Positions 17,895-26,533 of a stretch of 64,000 nucleotides of DNA are shown piece after piece. Position 1 is the stretch's first letter, and each line of letters begins with the position of its first letter. The stretch spans positions 91,989 through 155,988 of the IMG/VR virus record IMGVR_UViG_3300036398_003487. One strand, 5' to 3'. Position numbers and translations under genes: made by a program. Origin of the DNA: a virus. Under the pieces are notes generated by a model. It was given only the letters and a program-made list of their open reading frames with translations. It did no database searches and was not told the DNA's origin.

Positions 17895-18137
17895 TTACAA
17901 TCTTTTATATTTGTAAGCCTTTGCAATGTTTTTATTGAAAAAACTTCCTTGTGATTCTGCCATTCTAAATCTTGTATAAACTTCATGAGGTACCTCCTCA
18001 TATTCATACTGAGCGCCGGTTTTAAAATCAACAATTAGTTTTTTACTCTCTGTGTTGAAATCTGTTTTAGTAATGTTTGATGATTCAATTTCACAAATAA
18101 TATTTGTTCCACTGATTGTTTCTTTTGTGATTGCCAT
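17895..18137 (-). CDS. KTSC domain protein
   Basis: 80 residues. The stretch LIVDFKTGAQYEYEEVPHEV, then AESQGSFFNKNIAKAYKYKR, matches the KTSC domain pattern (F.sG..Y.Y..VP...y..l..A.S.G.yfn..Ik..Y.y.rl). KTSC occurs alone in many phages and fused to lysyl-tRNA synthetase in bacteria; its biochemical role is unsettled. It lies 20 nt upstream of the nucleotidyltransferase gene and is probably co-transcribed with it. Confidence 0.85.
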   Translation of the reverse strand: MAITKETISGTNIICEIESSNITKTDFNTESKKLIVDFKTGAQYEYEEVPHEVYTRFRMAESQGSFFNKNIAKAYKYKRL

Positions 18138-18169
18138 AACTTTTTTTTTAATGATAAATAATTTTGAAT

Positions 18170-18177
18170 TACATTTG
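18170..18177 (+). promoter_or_regulatory. -7 box of a Bacteroidota-type promoter for the Clp gene
   Basis: TACATTTG 49 nt before the inferred ATG at 18226. A T-rich stretch stands in place of a clear -33 TTG, so the match is partial. Confidence 0.5.
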
Positions 18178-18225
18178 TAGTTGAATTTAAGAACAAATTC
18201 ATTTAATTTTAATAAAAACTATTTT

Positions 18226-20289
18226 ATGACAGATTCAGTTGAAGAAGGTGGGAAACTACCAAAAAAAGCAGAGGTTAACTCAAGTACACCTGTTTTAGAC
18301 AATTTTAGTCGTGACCTTATTAAACTTGCCGAAGAAGGTAAGTTAGACCCCGTTGTCGGTAGAGAAGACGAAATATTACGTATTGCTCAAATCCTTTCAA
18401 GAAGAAAGAAAAACAACCCAATTATCATCGGTGAACCTGGTTGTGGTAAGACGGCAATTGTTGAGGGATTGGCAATGAAGATTTTTGAAGGTGATTGTCC
18501 AAGAAACTTGGTTGACAAACGTATTCTTTCATTAGAGATGAATTCAGTTGTTGCCGGAACAAAGTATCGTGGTCAATTTGAGGAACGATTAAAGGTTATC
18601 TTGGAAGAAATTCAAGCAACCCCAAATGTTATTCTATTCATTGATGAAATCCATACCATTGTCGGAGCAGGTAACGCCTCAGGTTCCATGGACGCATCCA
18701 ATATCTTAAAACCAGCATTATCAAGAGGTGAAATACAATGTATTGGAGCTACAACATTAGATGAGTATAAAAAACAAATTGAAAAGGACGGAGCGTTGGA
18801 TAGACGTTTTCAAAAAGTAATTGTTAGTTCATCAACAAAAGAAGAAACATTACAAATCCTTAAAAATGTTAAAGACAGATACGAAAATTATCACAAAGTA
18901 AATTATACCGATAATATTCTACAAATCTGTGTTGACTTAGCGGAGCGATATATCACGGACAGAGAGTTCCCTGACAAAGCGTTTGACATCTTAGATGAAG
19001 TCGGAGCAAGAGCTCAGGTGGATGTAAAAAATCCTGAAATAATTGATGAATTAAAACGTCAGGCGTTAGAGATTAAACAACAAAAATTACTTGTTGTTAA
19101 AAAACAGAATTACGAAGAAGCCGCTAACTTAAGAGATAAAGAAAAGAAAGTTTTATCACAACTTGATATTGAAAAGAAAAAGTTTGAACAAACTCTTTTG
19201 GATAATAGAAAAACAATTTCTGAAGAATTGGTTTACGAGGTAGTGTCAACAATGACAAAAATACCTTTAACAAAACTTAATTTAGATGATAAAATTGCTC
19301 TTATTAATTTAGAGGAAGAGTTAAATAAATCAGTCATTGGACAAAAAGAAGCGGTTACAAAGATTGCGAAATCTATTCGTAGAAATAGATTAGGTATCAA
19401 AGACCCAAATAAACCAATTGGTTCATTTATATTCTTAGGTTCAACAGGTGTTGGTAAGACATTATTGGCAAAAGAATTGGCAAGACAAATCTTTGGTAGT
19501 GATGAAAATCTTATCCGAGTTGATATGTCTGAATATCAAGATAAACATACCGTATCTCGTTTGATTGGTTCACCTCCAGGTTATGTAGGATATGATGAAG
19601 GTGGTCAACTTACAGAACAAGTTAAAACCAAACCATACTCTGTGGTATTATTTGACGAGGTTGAGAAGGCTCACAAAGATATATTCTCGGCATTACTTCA
19701 ATTGTTGGATGAAGGTTACATGACAGATAGTTTTGGAAGAAAAATCAATTTCAAGAACTGTTTAATTATTATGACTTCAAATCTTGGGGTGAAAAAGATG
19801 CAAGAATTTGGAGCAGGTGTTGGGTTTAGTAAAACTAATAATGTTTATGCTAATGAAGAACTTAAAAAAACAATGTTAAACAAAGAATTGAAGAACCACT
19901 TCGCACCTGAATTTATCAATCGTTTGGATGAGGTAATTGTATTCAATACACTTCAAAATGACGATATTCAAAAGATTGTTTTGGTTGAAGTTAACAAATT
20001 GAAATCTCGTTTGTCAAAATTGGGATATAACATTAACTTCGGTCAGTCAGTAATTGACTTTGTTTCAAAAGTTGGATTTGATGATGTTTACGGAGCACGT
20101 CCTTTGAAAAGAGCGATTCAAGAAAAGATTGAAGACTACATTTCAGATGAAGTATTACGTGAAAAAATTGTAATGTATAAGTCCTACAATATTGAAATCA
20201 ATGAGGAGGAAGTGTCAATATCAGAAGTTGAAGCCCAACCTGATGAAACACCAAAAGTGAAAAGACCAAGAAAGAAAAAGGGGGAATAA
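18226..20289 (+). CDS. clpC-like: ClpC/ClpA-type AAA+ unfoldase lacking the N-domain
   Basis: 687 residues from ATG 18226; a TTG 45 nt upstream would precede it but sits at the promoter. Two AAA+ modules are complete: Walker A1 GEPGCGKTA (69-77) with FIDEIH, and Walker A2 GSTGVGKTL with [13 protein letters not shown] pore loop and [10 protein letters not shown] short UVR-like helix pair ([15 protein letters not shown], about 293-307) replaces the long ClpB coiled coil. Residues 532-534 are VGF at the position of the ClpP-docking loop (VGF in Bacillus ClpC), so it should feed host ClpP. The usual double Clp_N adaptor domain (about 150 residues) is absent; only about 25 residues precede D1. It is followed by a terminator and, on the other strand, by a peptidase gene and tmRNA. 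Confidence 0.93.
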   Translation: MTDSVEEGGKLPKKAEVNSSTPVLDNFSRDLIKLAEEGKLDPVVGREDEILRIAQILSRRKKNNPIIIGEPGCGKTAIVEGLAMKIFEGDCPRNLVDKRILSLEMNSVVAGTKYRGQFEERLKVILEEIQATPNVILFIDEIHTIVGAGNASGSMDASNILKPALSRGEIQCIGATTLDEYKKQIEKDGALDRRFQKVIVSSSTKEETLQILKNVKDRYENYHKVNYTDNILQICVDLAERYITDREFPDKAFDILDEVGARAQVDVKNPEIIDELKRQALEIKQQKLLVVKKQNYEEAANLRDKEKKVLSQLDIEKKKFEQTLLDNRKTISEELVYEVVSTMTKIPLTKLNLDDKIALINLEEELNKSVIGQKEAVTKIAKSIRRNRLGIKDPNKPIGSFIFLGSTGVGKTLLAKELARQIFGSDENLIRVDMSEYQDKHTVSRLIGSPPGYVGYDEGGQLTEQVKTKPYSVVLFDEVEKAHKDIFSALLQLLDEGYMTDSFGRKINFKNCLIIMTSNLGVKKMQEFGAGVGFSKTNNVYANEELKKTMLNKELKNHFAPEFINRLDEVIVFNTLQNDDIQKIVLVEVNKLKSRLSKLGYNINFGQSVIDFVSKVGFDDVYGARPLKRAIQEKIEDYISDEVLREKIVMYKSYNIEINEEEVSISEVEAQPDETPKVKRPRKKKGE

Positions 20290-20303
20290 ACCCCCTTTTT
20301 TTT
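20280..20303. terminator. Rho-independent terminator overlapping the Clp stop codon
   Basis: GGGGG, AATAAA, CCCCC then eight T. The stop codon TAA lies in the loop. The A-run before the stem allows termination in both directions between convergent genes. Confidence 0.85.
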
Positions 20304-20307
20304 ATAA

Positions 20308-21126
20308 TTAAAAATTAAAAACTTGTGAACTGTGTATGAATTGGTATTTCTGTTTACCGAGTTCTTCGATTAGTTTTTTACCTGTATTCATACCGGCAAA
20401 AACTTCATGGACAACAACATATTCGTTTGGTGTGTGATAGTTGTGATATCCGATTGAAAAGTTGATACAAGAGAAGTCAAACTTTTTACGAAGTTGCCAA
20501 ACATCTGTGTAAGGGTGTTGCATATATTTTGGTTCAGATAACATACCTTCAGAAAGAACTTTTTTAGCCTTTGTTTCAAATTCAGAATCCGTTTCAAATA
20601 CTTTAACACCATAACAATATTCTGTTACCATGTAGTCGTCAGGAGCGTCAAATTGAATTGCGTAACCTACATTACTAAAAAAACCCCTGTCAGCTTCTTT
20701 TGAACCCAAACAACCAACTTCTTCAGATACAAATAAAGCAACTTTAATTACATCAAAGACTTCCAATAACTGAAGACAGGCAAACACTCCACACTTATCA
20801 TCACCACCAATACCTGTCGGGTTACCCAAATCGTTATATGCTTTAAGTGATAAACTTGGATTACCTTTTGAGTCTTTAAGTTGTTCTTCATGGATATTGA
20901 TTGTGTCAATGTTATGAACCGTATCAGTATGTGCAACAATACAAGGGTAAAATTCACCCTCGTTTATTTCACCCTTTGTGACATAAACATTTCCAAAGTC
21001 ATCAACTTTAAAATTATGTTTTTTTTCGGTTAAATATTTAACCAAAAATTCAATCATTAAATCTTCTTTAAATGATTTTGTAGGTATTGACAATACCTTT
21101 TTTAAAAAATCAACATTTTCTATCAT
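20308..21126 (-). CDS. M20/peptidase-T-like zinc aminopeptidase
   Basis: 272 residues. Metal and catalytic motifs of the M20/M28/M42 fold are visible in order: IVAHTDTVH (first His/Asp), GIGGDDKCGVFACL (bridging Asp), FVSEEVGCLGS (catalytic Glu pair), QFDAPD (Asp), and a C-terminal YHTPNEYV (last His). Such enzymes release amino acids from short peptides, as peptidase T does with tripeptides. It is shorter than PepT (about 410 aa) and lacks an obvious lid/dimerisation insert. Its position beside a ClpC-like unfoldase and tmRNA suggests it recycles peptides from ClpP; this is inference. Confidence 0.85.
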   Translation of the reverse strand: MIENVDFLKKVLSIPTKSFKEDLMIEFLVKYLTEKKHNFKVDDFGNVYVTKGEINEGEFYPCIVAHTDTVHNIDTINIHEEQLKDSKGNPSLSLKAYNDLGNPTGIGGDDKCGVFACLQLLEVFDVIKVALFVSEEVGCLGSKEADRGFFSNVGYAIQFDAPDDYMVTEYCYGVKVFETDSEFETKAKKVLSEGMLSEPKYMQHPYTDVWQLRKKFDFSCINFSIGYHNYHTPNEYVVVHEVFAGMNTGKKLIEELGKQKYQFIHSSQVFNF

Positions 21127-21153
21127 AGCTCATAAAGATAAGCTATTTTTTTA

Positions 21154-22233
21154 TTAAAACAATTCAGGATGATATAAAAAATTTAAGAAAGTATCATAAT
21201 CAATTTTAACGGTTTGGTTAAATTCATTTTTACTATGATTACTATATGTAATGAGTATTTTTCCGTCATCAACATCTTGAATTATGAATTTGTTTGGTGT
21301 CTTTTCACCAAATGTTTTTTGTGAAGGAAATTCATACCATCTATTAAATTCACCATACTTTAACTTTGATAGTTTTTCAAGTGTTTCAGAGTTTTTACGA
21401 TAAGAATCAATATTATCACTATTTTCAATTTTTTCCATGATTTTATCAAGATTCCAAGTTACACTTCTGTTAAAACCTTCATCATCATAATTTTGACTAT
21501 CAAAATAAGCATAATAATCTTCATATAAATCTTCATCAAACTGTATTCCCAATTGGTCAATACTTGTTTTTAACATATCTGAAAGTTTAGCGTCTTTGTC
21601 TTCACCAGACTTATCCCAAGTATTTAAAAGAATTGATACAGTTGTCATGTAGAGATTAGTACATTTTTTCTCAAAGATATTTAAAGGAAGTAAAGCGTTA
21701 CATAATTTAGATATAACATATTGTCTTAATCCTTTAACCAAGGCTTCATCATATTCACTTGAATAATCGTAAATAATACTATCTATCTCATTTGAAAATT
21801 CATTTTTTAACCACTTACAAATTTCAATAACTTTATCGTTATGATTTCTTAAATCCTCAACGGAAAGACTAGGTCTTAATATTTTTACTATTTGTTTAAC
21901 CCTATCTAAATTCTCATCATTGAAATAGTGTAGTAAATAACCCTCATCCCAATCATAATCCATGGAATAATCATCAACAAAAACATTACCTCCATAATAC
22001 CCCCCTTGGAAAGCAACTCTAATTAAATAACCGTTATTAGTTTCATCATTATTTCTAGTGAAAAGGTCAACATAATCATCACTATCAAACGTTAAATAAA
22101 CCAAAGACTTACCAAGATTTTTTTCATTTATTCTTGTAATACGTAAAATATCCTCATCGTCTTCGTACCTAACAAAATTTGCAGTAACTAAATCTTCCGT
22201 AAAATCTTTTAATGCCTGATAAAGTTGACTCAT
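21154..22233 (-). CDS. Hypothetical acidic protein, 359 aa
   Basis: Starts MSQLYQALKDFTEDLVTANF. It is rich in Asp, Tyr and Asn (YYGGNVFVDDYSMDYDWDEG) with an alpha-helical middle. No family recognised. It lies 27 nt upstream of the peptidase gene, same direction, so it may belong to the same transcription unit; it starts about 76 nt from the divergent tmRNA. Confidence 0.65.
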   Translation of the reverse strand: MSQLYQALKDFTEDLVTANFVRYEDDEDILRITRINEKNLGKSLVYLTFDSDDYVDLFTRNNDETNNGYLIRVAFQGGYYGGNVFVDDYSMDYDWDEGYLLHYFNDENLDRVKQIVKILRPSLSVEDLRNHNDKVIEICKWLKNEFSNEIDSIIYDYSSEYDEALVKGLRQYVISKLCNALLPLNIFEKKCTNLYMTTVSILLNTWDKSGEDKDAKLSDMLKTSIDQLGIQFDEDLYEDYYAYFDSQNYDDEGFNRSVTWNLDKIMEKIENSDNIDSYRKNSETLEKLSKLKYGEFNRWYEFPSQKTFGEKTPNKFIIQDVDDGKILITYSNHSKNEFNQTVKIDYDTFLNFLYHPELF

Positions 22234-22255
22234 TAAACTTTTTTTTAATAAATAC

Positions 22256-22286
22256 TTGGTAAAAGAAGAATATATTTATATCTTTG
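22256..22286 (+). promoter_or_regulatory. Bacteroidota-type promoter of the tmRNA gene
   Basis: TTG at 22256-22258, exactly 20 nt, then TATCTTTG at 22279-22286; the mature tmRNA begins 22 nt further on at 22309. Confidence 0.8.
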
Positions 22287-22308
22287 TGATATAGTTCTTT
22301 GAGTATAT

Positions 22309-22703
22309 GGGGATGTTTTTGGATTTGACAGGTATGAATCTGTCATAAAACGCACGTCGGGGCTAAACTAACCCTGTAAAACTGGTTTAAAACACAAACG
22401 GCAACACAATTGCAAAACTTTCTACACTCGGTTTAATCCGTACTGAAGAAGTAACTGTAGCCTAATCTAAGATTAGTATACAACGGGGTCGGTGAGCATA
22501 TAACCTTGCAACAGAAGCTTGTACCGTGGTGTGGTTTCTATCCGAAAAGGAACAAAGTGGAGGATTAGTTCTCAGTAAACCGAACCACTATAAAATAAGG
22601 GAATTGTGAAGTTTCGGATTGTTTAGAAAAACAATGACCTAAACGTGTAGTGTTTTATGGTCGACATATTTGGACCGGGGTTCGAATCCCCGCATCTCCA
22701 CCA
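22309..22703 (+). ncRNA. ssrA: tmRNA (ssrA) with unusual 21-residue tag
   Basis: The 5' GGGGATG pairs with 3' CATCTCC (22693-22699) to form the acceptor stem, followed by discriminator A and an encoded CCA. GGATTTGACAGG near the 5' end and GGTTCGAATCCCC near the 3' end are standard tmRNA D- and T-arm elements. The best tag frame runs 22400-22462 and stops at TAA 22463, inside a stem-loop CTAATC-TAA-GATTAG. It encodes 21 residues, starting GNTIAKLS and ending EEVTVA. Starting with Gly fits Bacteroidota tags, but the C-terminal VTVA differs from the usual ALAA. An alternative frame from 22401 gives ATQLQNFLHSV. No smpB gene is visible in the window. Confidence 0.92.
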
Positions 22704-22706
22704 ATT

Positions 22707-22734
22707 AAAAAGGGACTTTTTAGTCCCTTTTTTT
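22707..22734. terminator. Terminator between tmRNA and the peptidoglycan hydrolase gene
   Basis: AAAAAGGGACT, TTTT, AGTCCCTTTTTTT directly follows the tmRNA CCA; it serves the tmRNA and, read backwards, the convergent gene at 22733. Confidence 0.85.
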
Positions 22735-24421
22735 ATTTAATCATTTTTGATTTAATTTTTTGAATATCTTCTAAAATATTTTTTTTCTTTTGTTCAGATT
22801 CAAATTGAGGTAATAAATCACCAATTTTATCTAAGATATCATCAACACTATATCCAAAAATTTCAAATCCGTCACCAGTATCTTTAACATCTTTTTTATC
22901 TTGGATTTTTGACACTAACTCTTTTTGACTTTCTTTATCTCCGGGTTTAGCGTCTACAAAAGTTCCTAACCCAACATAGTCTAAAAATTTTTCTAGTTTA
23001 TTTGGTTCTTTAGTATTATTTTTTTCAGTTTCAATATCACCACCCCTATTATCAAACATAGAATAGTCATAATCAGATTCACTATTACCCCAATTTTTTA
23101 AAATAAATTGTTTTATTGTTTGACCTTCAGTTTTTGCTTTATGTCCCGGATTTATTTCACCATGGCCGTAAATCCTATCAGGACTATACCCCAAAGATTT
23201 AACCAATTTAAGTGCAGAAACCGCCTGTACAGGTAAAATGTCATCATCATTCATACCAACAACTTCAACACCTTCAGTGTTAGAATTATTAATTCCTTTT
23301 GGAGCCGATGGGAAATCACTTGAATTTAAAATATGAGCCCCTCTACTTCCATCAGGTAATGTTCGAACAATAGACCCATCTCTTTCTATAACCCATTGAA
23401 CACCTAATCCACCTTTTCTACTATTAAGAATGCCAACAACTTTTTCAGCATCACCCCTACCAGCAGTATGATGGATAACAAAAAAATTTCTTGATTTAAG
23501 TTTTTCATTTTTCCTTCCATAAGTTGACATCCCTGAAATATCGCTAATCTGAAGAGTTTCTAAAATATTTTTTTTCTTTTGTTCAGATTCAAATTGAGGT
23601 ATAATACTTTTTACGTTATCTAATATATCGTCTAATTTATATCCAAATATTTCAAAACCTTCATCATTATCTTTCACATCATCATCTGAAAAAAGTTCTT
23701 TTGCCTTATCCACCAGTCCTTTTTGACTTTCTTTATTACCTGCCGTCGCGTCACTCAATTCACCTAACCCAACATAATCTAAAAACTTATCAAGTTTAGA
23801 CGGTTCTTTTTTATCGATAATTTCATTATTTGGAACTTCAGGAAATTCAAAACTATCTAAACTTGATACATTTATTGAATTACAAAACTTTGGTGTAAAT
23901 CTACTTTCATCTCTCCCATTCTCTGACCAAGATAGGTGAAAATGATTACCTGTTGAATTTCTTGTTCCGTGTCTGTATTCATCAATAAATGTAAATCCTG
24001 GAATACTTTTTCTTGCGGCACATAGTAACGTTGAAATTTTATCCAATATTTCATTATCGGTTTCTTTGATGTCACCTTGTTCATTTTTCCAAAAAACTAC
24101 GTCATTAGCGTTGCCTTTATTATGTCTACTGGTACCTGATATTCTTCGATGAAAACTATCCCTACCCGAACCAAATTGTATGTTTAAATCAGGCATTTCT
24201 TTTTTAAACGCTGAACCTATTTTTTGTAATATACTAGAAAACTCAGGTGTAATATCACCAACTTCATCTAATGTTGGTTTAACTTTATACCCTAAACTTT
24301 GTAAATGAGCTCTAGCGTTTTTAGCGTTAAAAAAAGTTGATTTATCAATCGCATCCTCAAATATATATTCTAACTTACGTAGTTCTTTTAATGATTGTTC
24401 GTGTAATTGTTTTTTATTCAT
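22733..24421 (-). CDS. Two-domain peptidoglycan hydrolase (M15-like peptidase plus amidase_2)
   Basis: 562 residues. The N-terminal domain (about 60-185) has a Zn-peptidase pattern of the M15/DD-carboxypeptidase type: SRHNKGNANDVVFW and, later, GNHFHLSW. The second domain (about 310-445) is an N-acetylmuramoyl-L-alanine amidase_2: NFFVIHHTAGRGDAEKVVGI, GVQWVIERDGSIVRTLPDGS, TEGVEVVG and IYGHGEINPGHKAKTEGQ supply the Zn ligands and catalytic residues. After each domain comes a copy of a 90-residue module (xEPxKLxKFLDYVGLG, GFEIFGYxxDDIL, LPQFESEQKKKNILE), at about 207-290 and 478-555. There is no signal peptide, so it is either a virion hydrolase or a holin-dependent endolysin. It ends at the shared tmRNA terminator. 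Confidence 0.85.
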   Translation of the reverse strand: MNKKQLHEQSLKELRKLEYIFEDAIDKSTFFNAKNARAHLQSLGYKVKPTLDEVGDITPEFSSILQKIGSAFKKEMPDLNIQFGSGRDSFHRRISGTSRHNKGNANDVVFWKNEQGDIKETDNEILDKISTLLCAARKSIPGFTFIDEYRHGTRNSTGNHFHLSWSENGRDESRFTPKFCNSINVSSLDSFEFPEVPNNEIIDKKEPSKLDKFLDYVGLGELSDATAGNKESQKGLVDKAKELFSDDDVKDNDEGFEIFGYKLDDILDNVKSIIPQFESEQKKKNILETLQISDISGMSTYGRKNEKLKSRNFFVIHHTAGRGDAEKVVGILNSRKGGLGVQWVIERDGSIVRTLPDGSRGAHILNSSDFPSAPKGINNSNTEGVEVVGMNDDDILPVQAVSALKLVKSLGYSPDRIYGHGEINPGHKAKTEGQTIKQFILKNWGNSESDYDYSMFDNRGGDIETEKNNTKEPNKLEKFLDYVGLGTFVDAKPGDKESQKELVSKIQDKKDVKDTGDGFEIFGYSVDDILDKIGDLLPQFESEQKKKNILEDIQKIKSKMIK

Positions 24422-24448
24422 TATAAAAATGGTATATTTATAAATATT

Positions 24449-25216
24449 ATGGAAAACAATAAATTAATTCAAATCGCGAAAAAGCTATCTTTATCCATTA
24501 AAGATACAAATGTTACACAAATATCAAGAAAATTAAATGACCGTAAAGGCCCGTATAAACAAATGATGTCCGTGTTAGAAGGATGGGATTTTGTTAAATT
24601 GGTATTTTTAATCAATGCCATTAATAATGGTGAAAAAGAATTTGAATCAATATTATGGAAAGTAGATAATGAAAGATTTACCTATGCAATTGCTAATGTA
24701 TTTGATACTGAAGTTCAGGAAAGCTGTGATTACTGTGGTGGTGATGGTGAAATTAGTTGCAGTGAATGTGATGGTTCAGGTGAAGTAGAATGTTCTGATT
24801 GTGGTGGTGAAGGTGAAGACGACGAAGGTGAAACATGTTCAAATTGTGATGGTGGTGGTAAAAGTGAATGTGATTCCTGTGGGGGTAGAGGTACTGAAGA
24901 TTGTTATGACTGTGGTGGTACAGGTGAACAACAAAAAAGCGACGCTTACGAATTAAAATTAGACTTTTATTTTAGTATTAATGAAGAATTAAAATCAGAA
25001 ATTAGTAAACTTAACAGATATGACAAAATTGACTCTGACACAATCACAGATTATGAAGATACAAATGAAACTATATTAGTATACGCATCACCGATGGCAA
25101 TAGAAGTTGAGACAAATGAAGAATTAGAATATAATACCGAATATTTTTATGAAATAGATACTGCTGGATGGGTTGGTAATACGGCTAGTAGCCCAAACTT
25201 TGATTTAGATTATTAA
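24449..25216 (+). CDS. DnaJ-type zinc-finger (CxxCxGxG) protein without J-domain
   Basis: 255 residues from ATG 24449. Residues 92-157 hold six tandem CxxCxGxG-like units (CDYCGGDGE, CSECDGSGE, CSDCGGEGE, CSNCDGGGK, CDSCGGRGT, CDYCGGTGE-like), the zinc-binding cysteine-rich module of DnaJ with two more units than DnaJ. No HPD J-domain is present. The N-terminal helical part (IAKKLSLSIKDTNVTQISRK) and a C-terminal acidic beta region flank it. A role in binding unfolded protein or in a phage-specific chaperone complex is possible. It diverges from the hydrolase gene and overlaps the next gene by 4 nt tail-to-tail. Confidence 0.8.
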   Translation: MENNKLIQIAKKLSLSIKDTNVTQISRKLNDRKGPYKQMMSVLEGWDFVKLVFLINAINNGEKEFESILWKVDNERFTYAIANVFDTEVQESCDYCGGDGEISCSECDGSGEVECSDCGGEGEDDEGETCSNCDGGGKSECDSCGGRGTEDCYDCGGTGEQQKSDAYELKLDFYFSINEELKSEISKLNRYDKIDSDTITDYEDTNETILVYASPMAIEVETNEELEYNTEYFYEIDTAGWVGNTASSPNFDLDY

Positions 25217-25830
25217 ATTAAAAAGTTTCTAACCGACTGAGTGTCTTTTTTGAAGTCCTCTCTGAAATTCTTTGTAAACTCCTCATTTTCACAGTATACC
25301 TCAACATGTTCACTGAATACCCAATCCATACAAAGAAGAGCAATTAAATGGTTTTCTCTGTCCATAATTGGTAATGAAACCATAGATTGTGTTCCAAACT
25401 TTTTAATTAAAGCTCTTGTTGCAATATCAGGGATAAGTTCACAATCGTGAATAAATAATCCGTCCTCCATAGTTTGTTTAATCAACCAATTATAGTGACT
25501 TACAAACACATTTTGTATTTTTTCAGTTATTCTTTCAAGTCCATCAGAACATCTTTCATATGTTACAGACGCTTTCTGCATCGCTGATGATGTGTAAAAA
25601 TTTCCACCATTATGAAACTGAATGACATATATTCTATCTGCGTTATATTTTCTTCTGATTTCTCTTAAAGTAGAGTGAACAATTTCATCTGTTTCAATTT
25701 GTTGAGAAAGTTTGTTTCTTGAGTTTTGTTTCGCTCTTTTTTCCTTCATCATATTGAAGAAACCCGCAGTTATTAATGCTATAACAATTGATGTGACTGA
25801 GGTAATAATTGTTGGTAATAGTTCCTTCAC
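25213..25830 (-). CDS. Membrane-anchored GAF-like protein
   Basis: 205 residues. An N-terminal transmembrane helix (LLPTIITSVTSIVIALITAG) is followed by a Lys-rich cytoplasmic turn and a GAF-like domain of about 150 residues containing RIYVIQFHNGGNFYTSSAMQ and SMVSLPIMDRENHLIALLCM. Similar proteins are common in phages of aquatic bacteria. One could imagine ligand-sensing control of lysis or a holin-like role, but nothing in the sequence proves it. It has no visible promoter; a tRNA terminator lies upstream. Confidence 0.7.
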   Translation of the reverse strand: MKELLPTIITSVTSIVIALITAGFFNMMKEKRAKQNSRNKLSQQIETDEIVHSTLREIRRKYNADRIYVIQFHNGGNFYTSSAMQKASVTYERCSDGLERITEKIQNVFVSHYNWLIKQTMEDGLFIHDCELIPDIATRALIKKFGTQSMVSLPIMDRENHLIALLCMDWVFSEHVEVYCENEEFTKNFREDFKKDTQSVRNFLI

Positions 25831-25882
25831 CTGTTCTTTCTTTAAAAATTTATTTAACTGATTTATAAATAGTTTAAAAAAT

Positions 25883-25909
25883 AAAAAAGGGTTTAAATAA
25901 CCCTTTTTT
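25883..25909 (-). terminator. Terminator of the tRNA operon
   Basis: AAAAAAGGGTT, TAAA, AACCCTTTTTT lies 6 nt beyond the 3' end of the tRNA on the minus strand. Confidence 0.85.
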
Positions 25910-25914
25910 TAATG

Positions 25915-25991
25915 TGGTACCCCCGAAGGGATTCGAACCCCTGACCCACAGATTAGAAATCTGTTGCTCTATCCTACTGAGCTACGAAGGC
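25915..25991 (-). tRNA. tRNA-Arg (anticodon TCT)
   Basis: 77 nt including an encoded CCA. Acceptor GCCTTCG pairs with CGGGGGT (several G-U pairs). The anticodon arm is ACAGA-TTTCTAA-TCTGT with anticodon TCT, and the T-arm reads AGGGGTTCGAATCCCTT. It decodes AGA, the dominant Arg codon of this AT-rich genome, which suggests codon supplementation. It lies at the end of a short minus-strand operon with two small genes and is followed by a terminator. Confidence 0.95.
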
Positions 25992-26030
25992 AATTATTTG
26001 TCACAAATATAGACAAAATTTGGGACAACA

Positions 26031-26204
26031 TCAAATTTTCTTGACAACGTATCTGTAACCTGAGTCAGAATTCAATTGAAGAATTGATTTAAATTCTTCA
26101 GCTTTATTCTCATCATCAAATTCTAAAATTTCATCCTGAGAATTTAAAATAATAACAGGTAATTCTTTCTTATCTACCTTAATATACTTAACAATACAAT
26201 ACAT
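26031..26204 (-). CDS. Small hypothetical protein, 57 aa
   Basis: Reads MYCIVKYIKVDKKELPVIIL, then NSQDEILEFDDENKAEEFKS and ends YRYVVKKI. It is a plausible small alpha/beta fold, resembling small Bacteroidota proteins with a strand - NSxxEILEF - helix - YxVKKI order. The start lies 2 nt after the stop of the gene at 26207 and the tRNA follows 39 nt later, so the three are probably one operon. Confidence 0.75.
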   Translation of the reverse strand: MYCIVKYIKVDKKELPVIILNSQDEILEFDDENKAEEFKSILQLNSDSGYRYVVKKI

Positions 26205-26206
26205 AA

Positions 26207-26458
26207 TTAATAACCAAAATGTGTTCCACTATAATTATCCCATTCGTCATCAAACGAAAATTTTACTTTATCATATTTTTCAATAATAATAGATGATTTT
26301 TCTTCAATAAAGTTTGGGTTTGAAATAAACTCTTTCCATGTGTAAAAATCATGTAAACTTTCTAATACCTCCAAAGGAACTAATATAAGTTTATCATGTG
26401 TTAATCCTTTAACATCATCTCTATATTTTTCTGATATTTGTATTTTGTTTTCCGACAT
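26207..26458 (-). CDS. Hypothetical protein, 83 aa
   Basis: MSENKIQISEKYRDDVKGLT, mostly helical, with a C-terminal FDDEWDNYSGTHFGY. No family recognised. First gene of the tRNA-Arg operon. Confidence 0.65.
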   Translation of the reverse strand: MSENKIQISEKYRDDVKGLTHDKLILVPLEVLESLHDFYTWKEFISNPNFIEEKSSIIIEKYDKVKFSFDDEWDNYSGTHFGY

Positions 26459-26497
26459 AACAATTTAAGTATAATAATACTTATTGCAAAATTCAAT

Positions 26498-26528
26498 TTG
26501 TCTTAATAAATTTTTATTAATATATTTG
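26498..26528 (+). promoter_or_regulatory. Bacteroidota-type promoter giving a leaderless or near-leaderless HNH mRNA
   Basis: TTG at 26498-26500, exactly 20 nt, then TATATTTG at 26521-26528. The ATG of the HNH gene starts 5 nt after the box, at or next to the expected transcription start. Confidence 0.85.
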
Positions 26529-26533
26529 TCATT

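Noticed and set aside
18226-20289. Naming the AAA+ protein ClpB
   Set aside because: It lacks the long middle coiled coil of ClpB and has VGF at the ClpP-docking position, as ClpC does.
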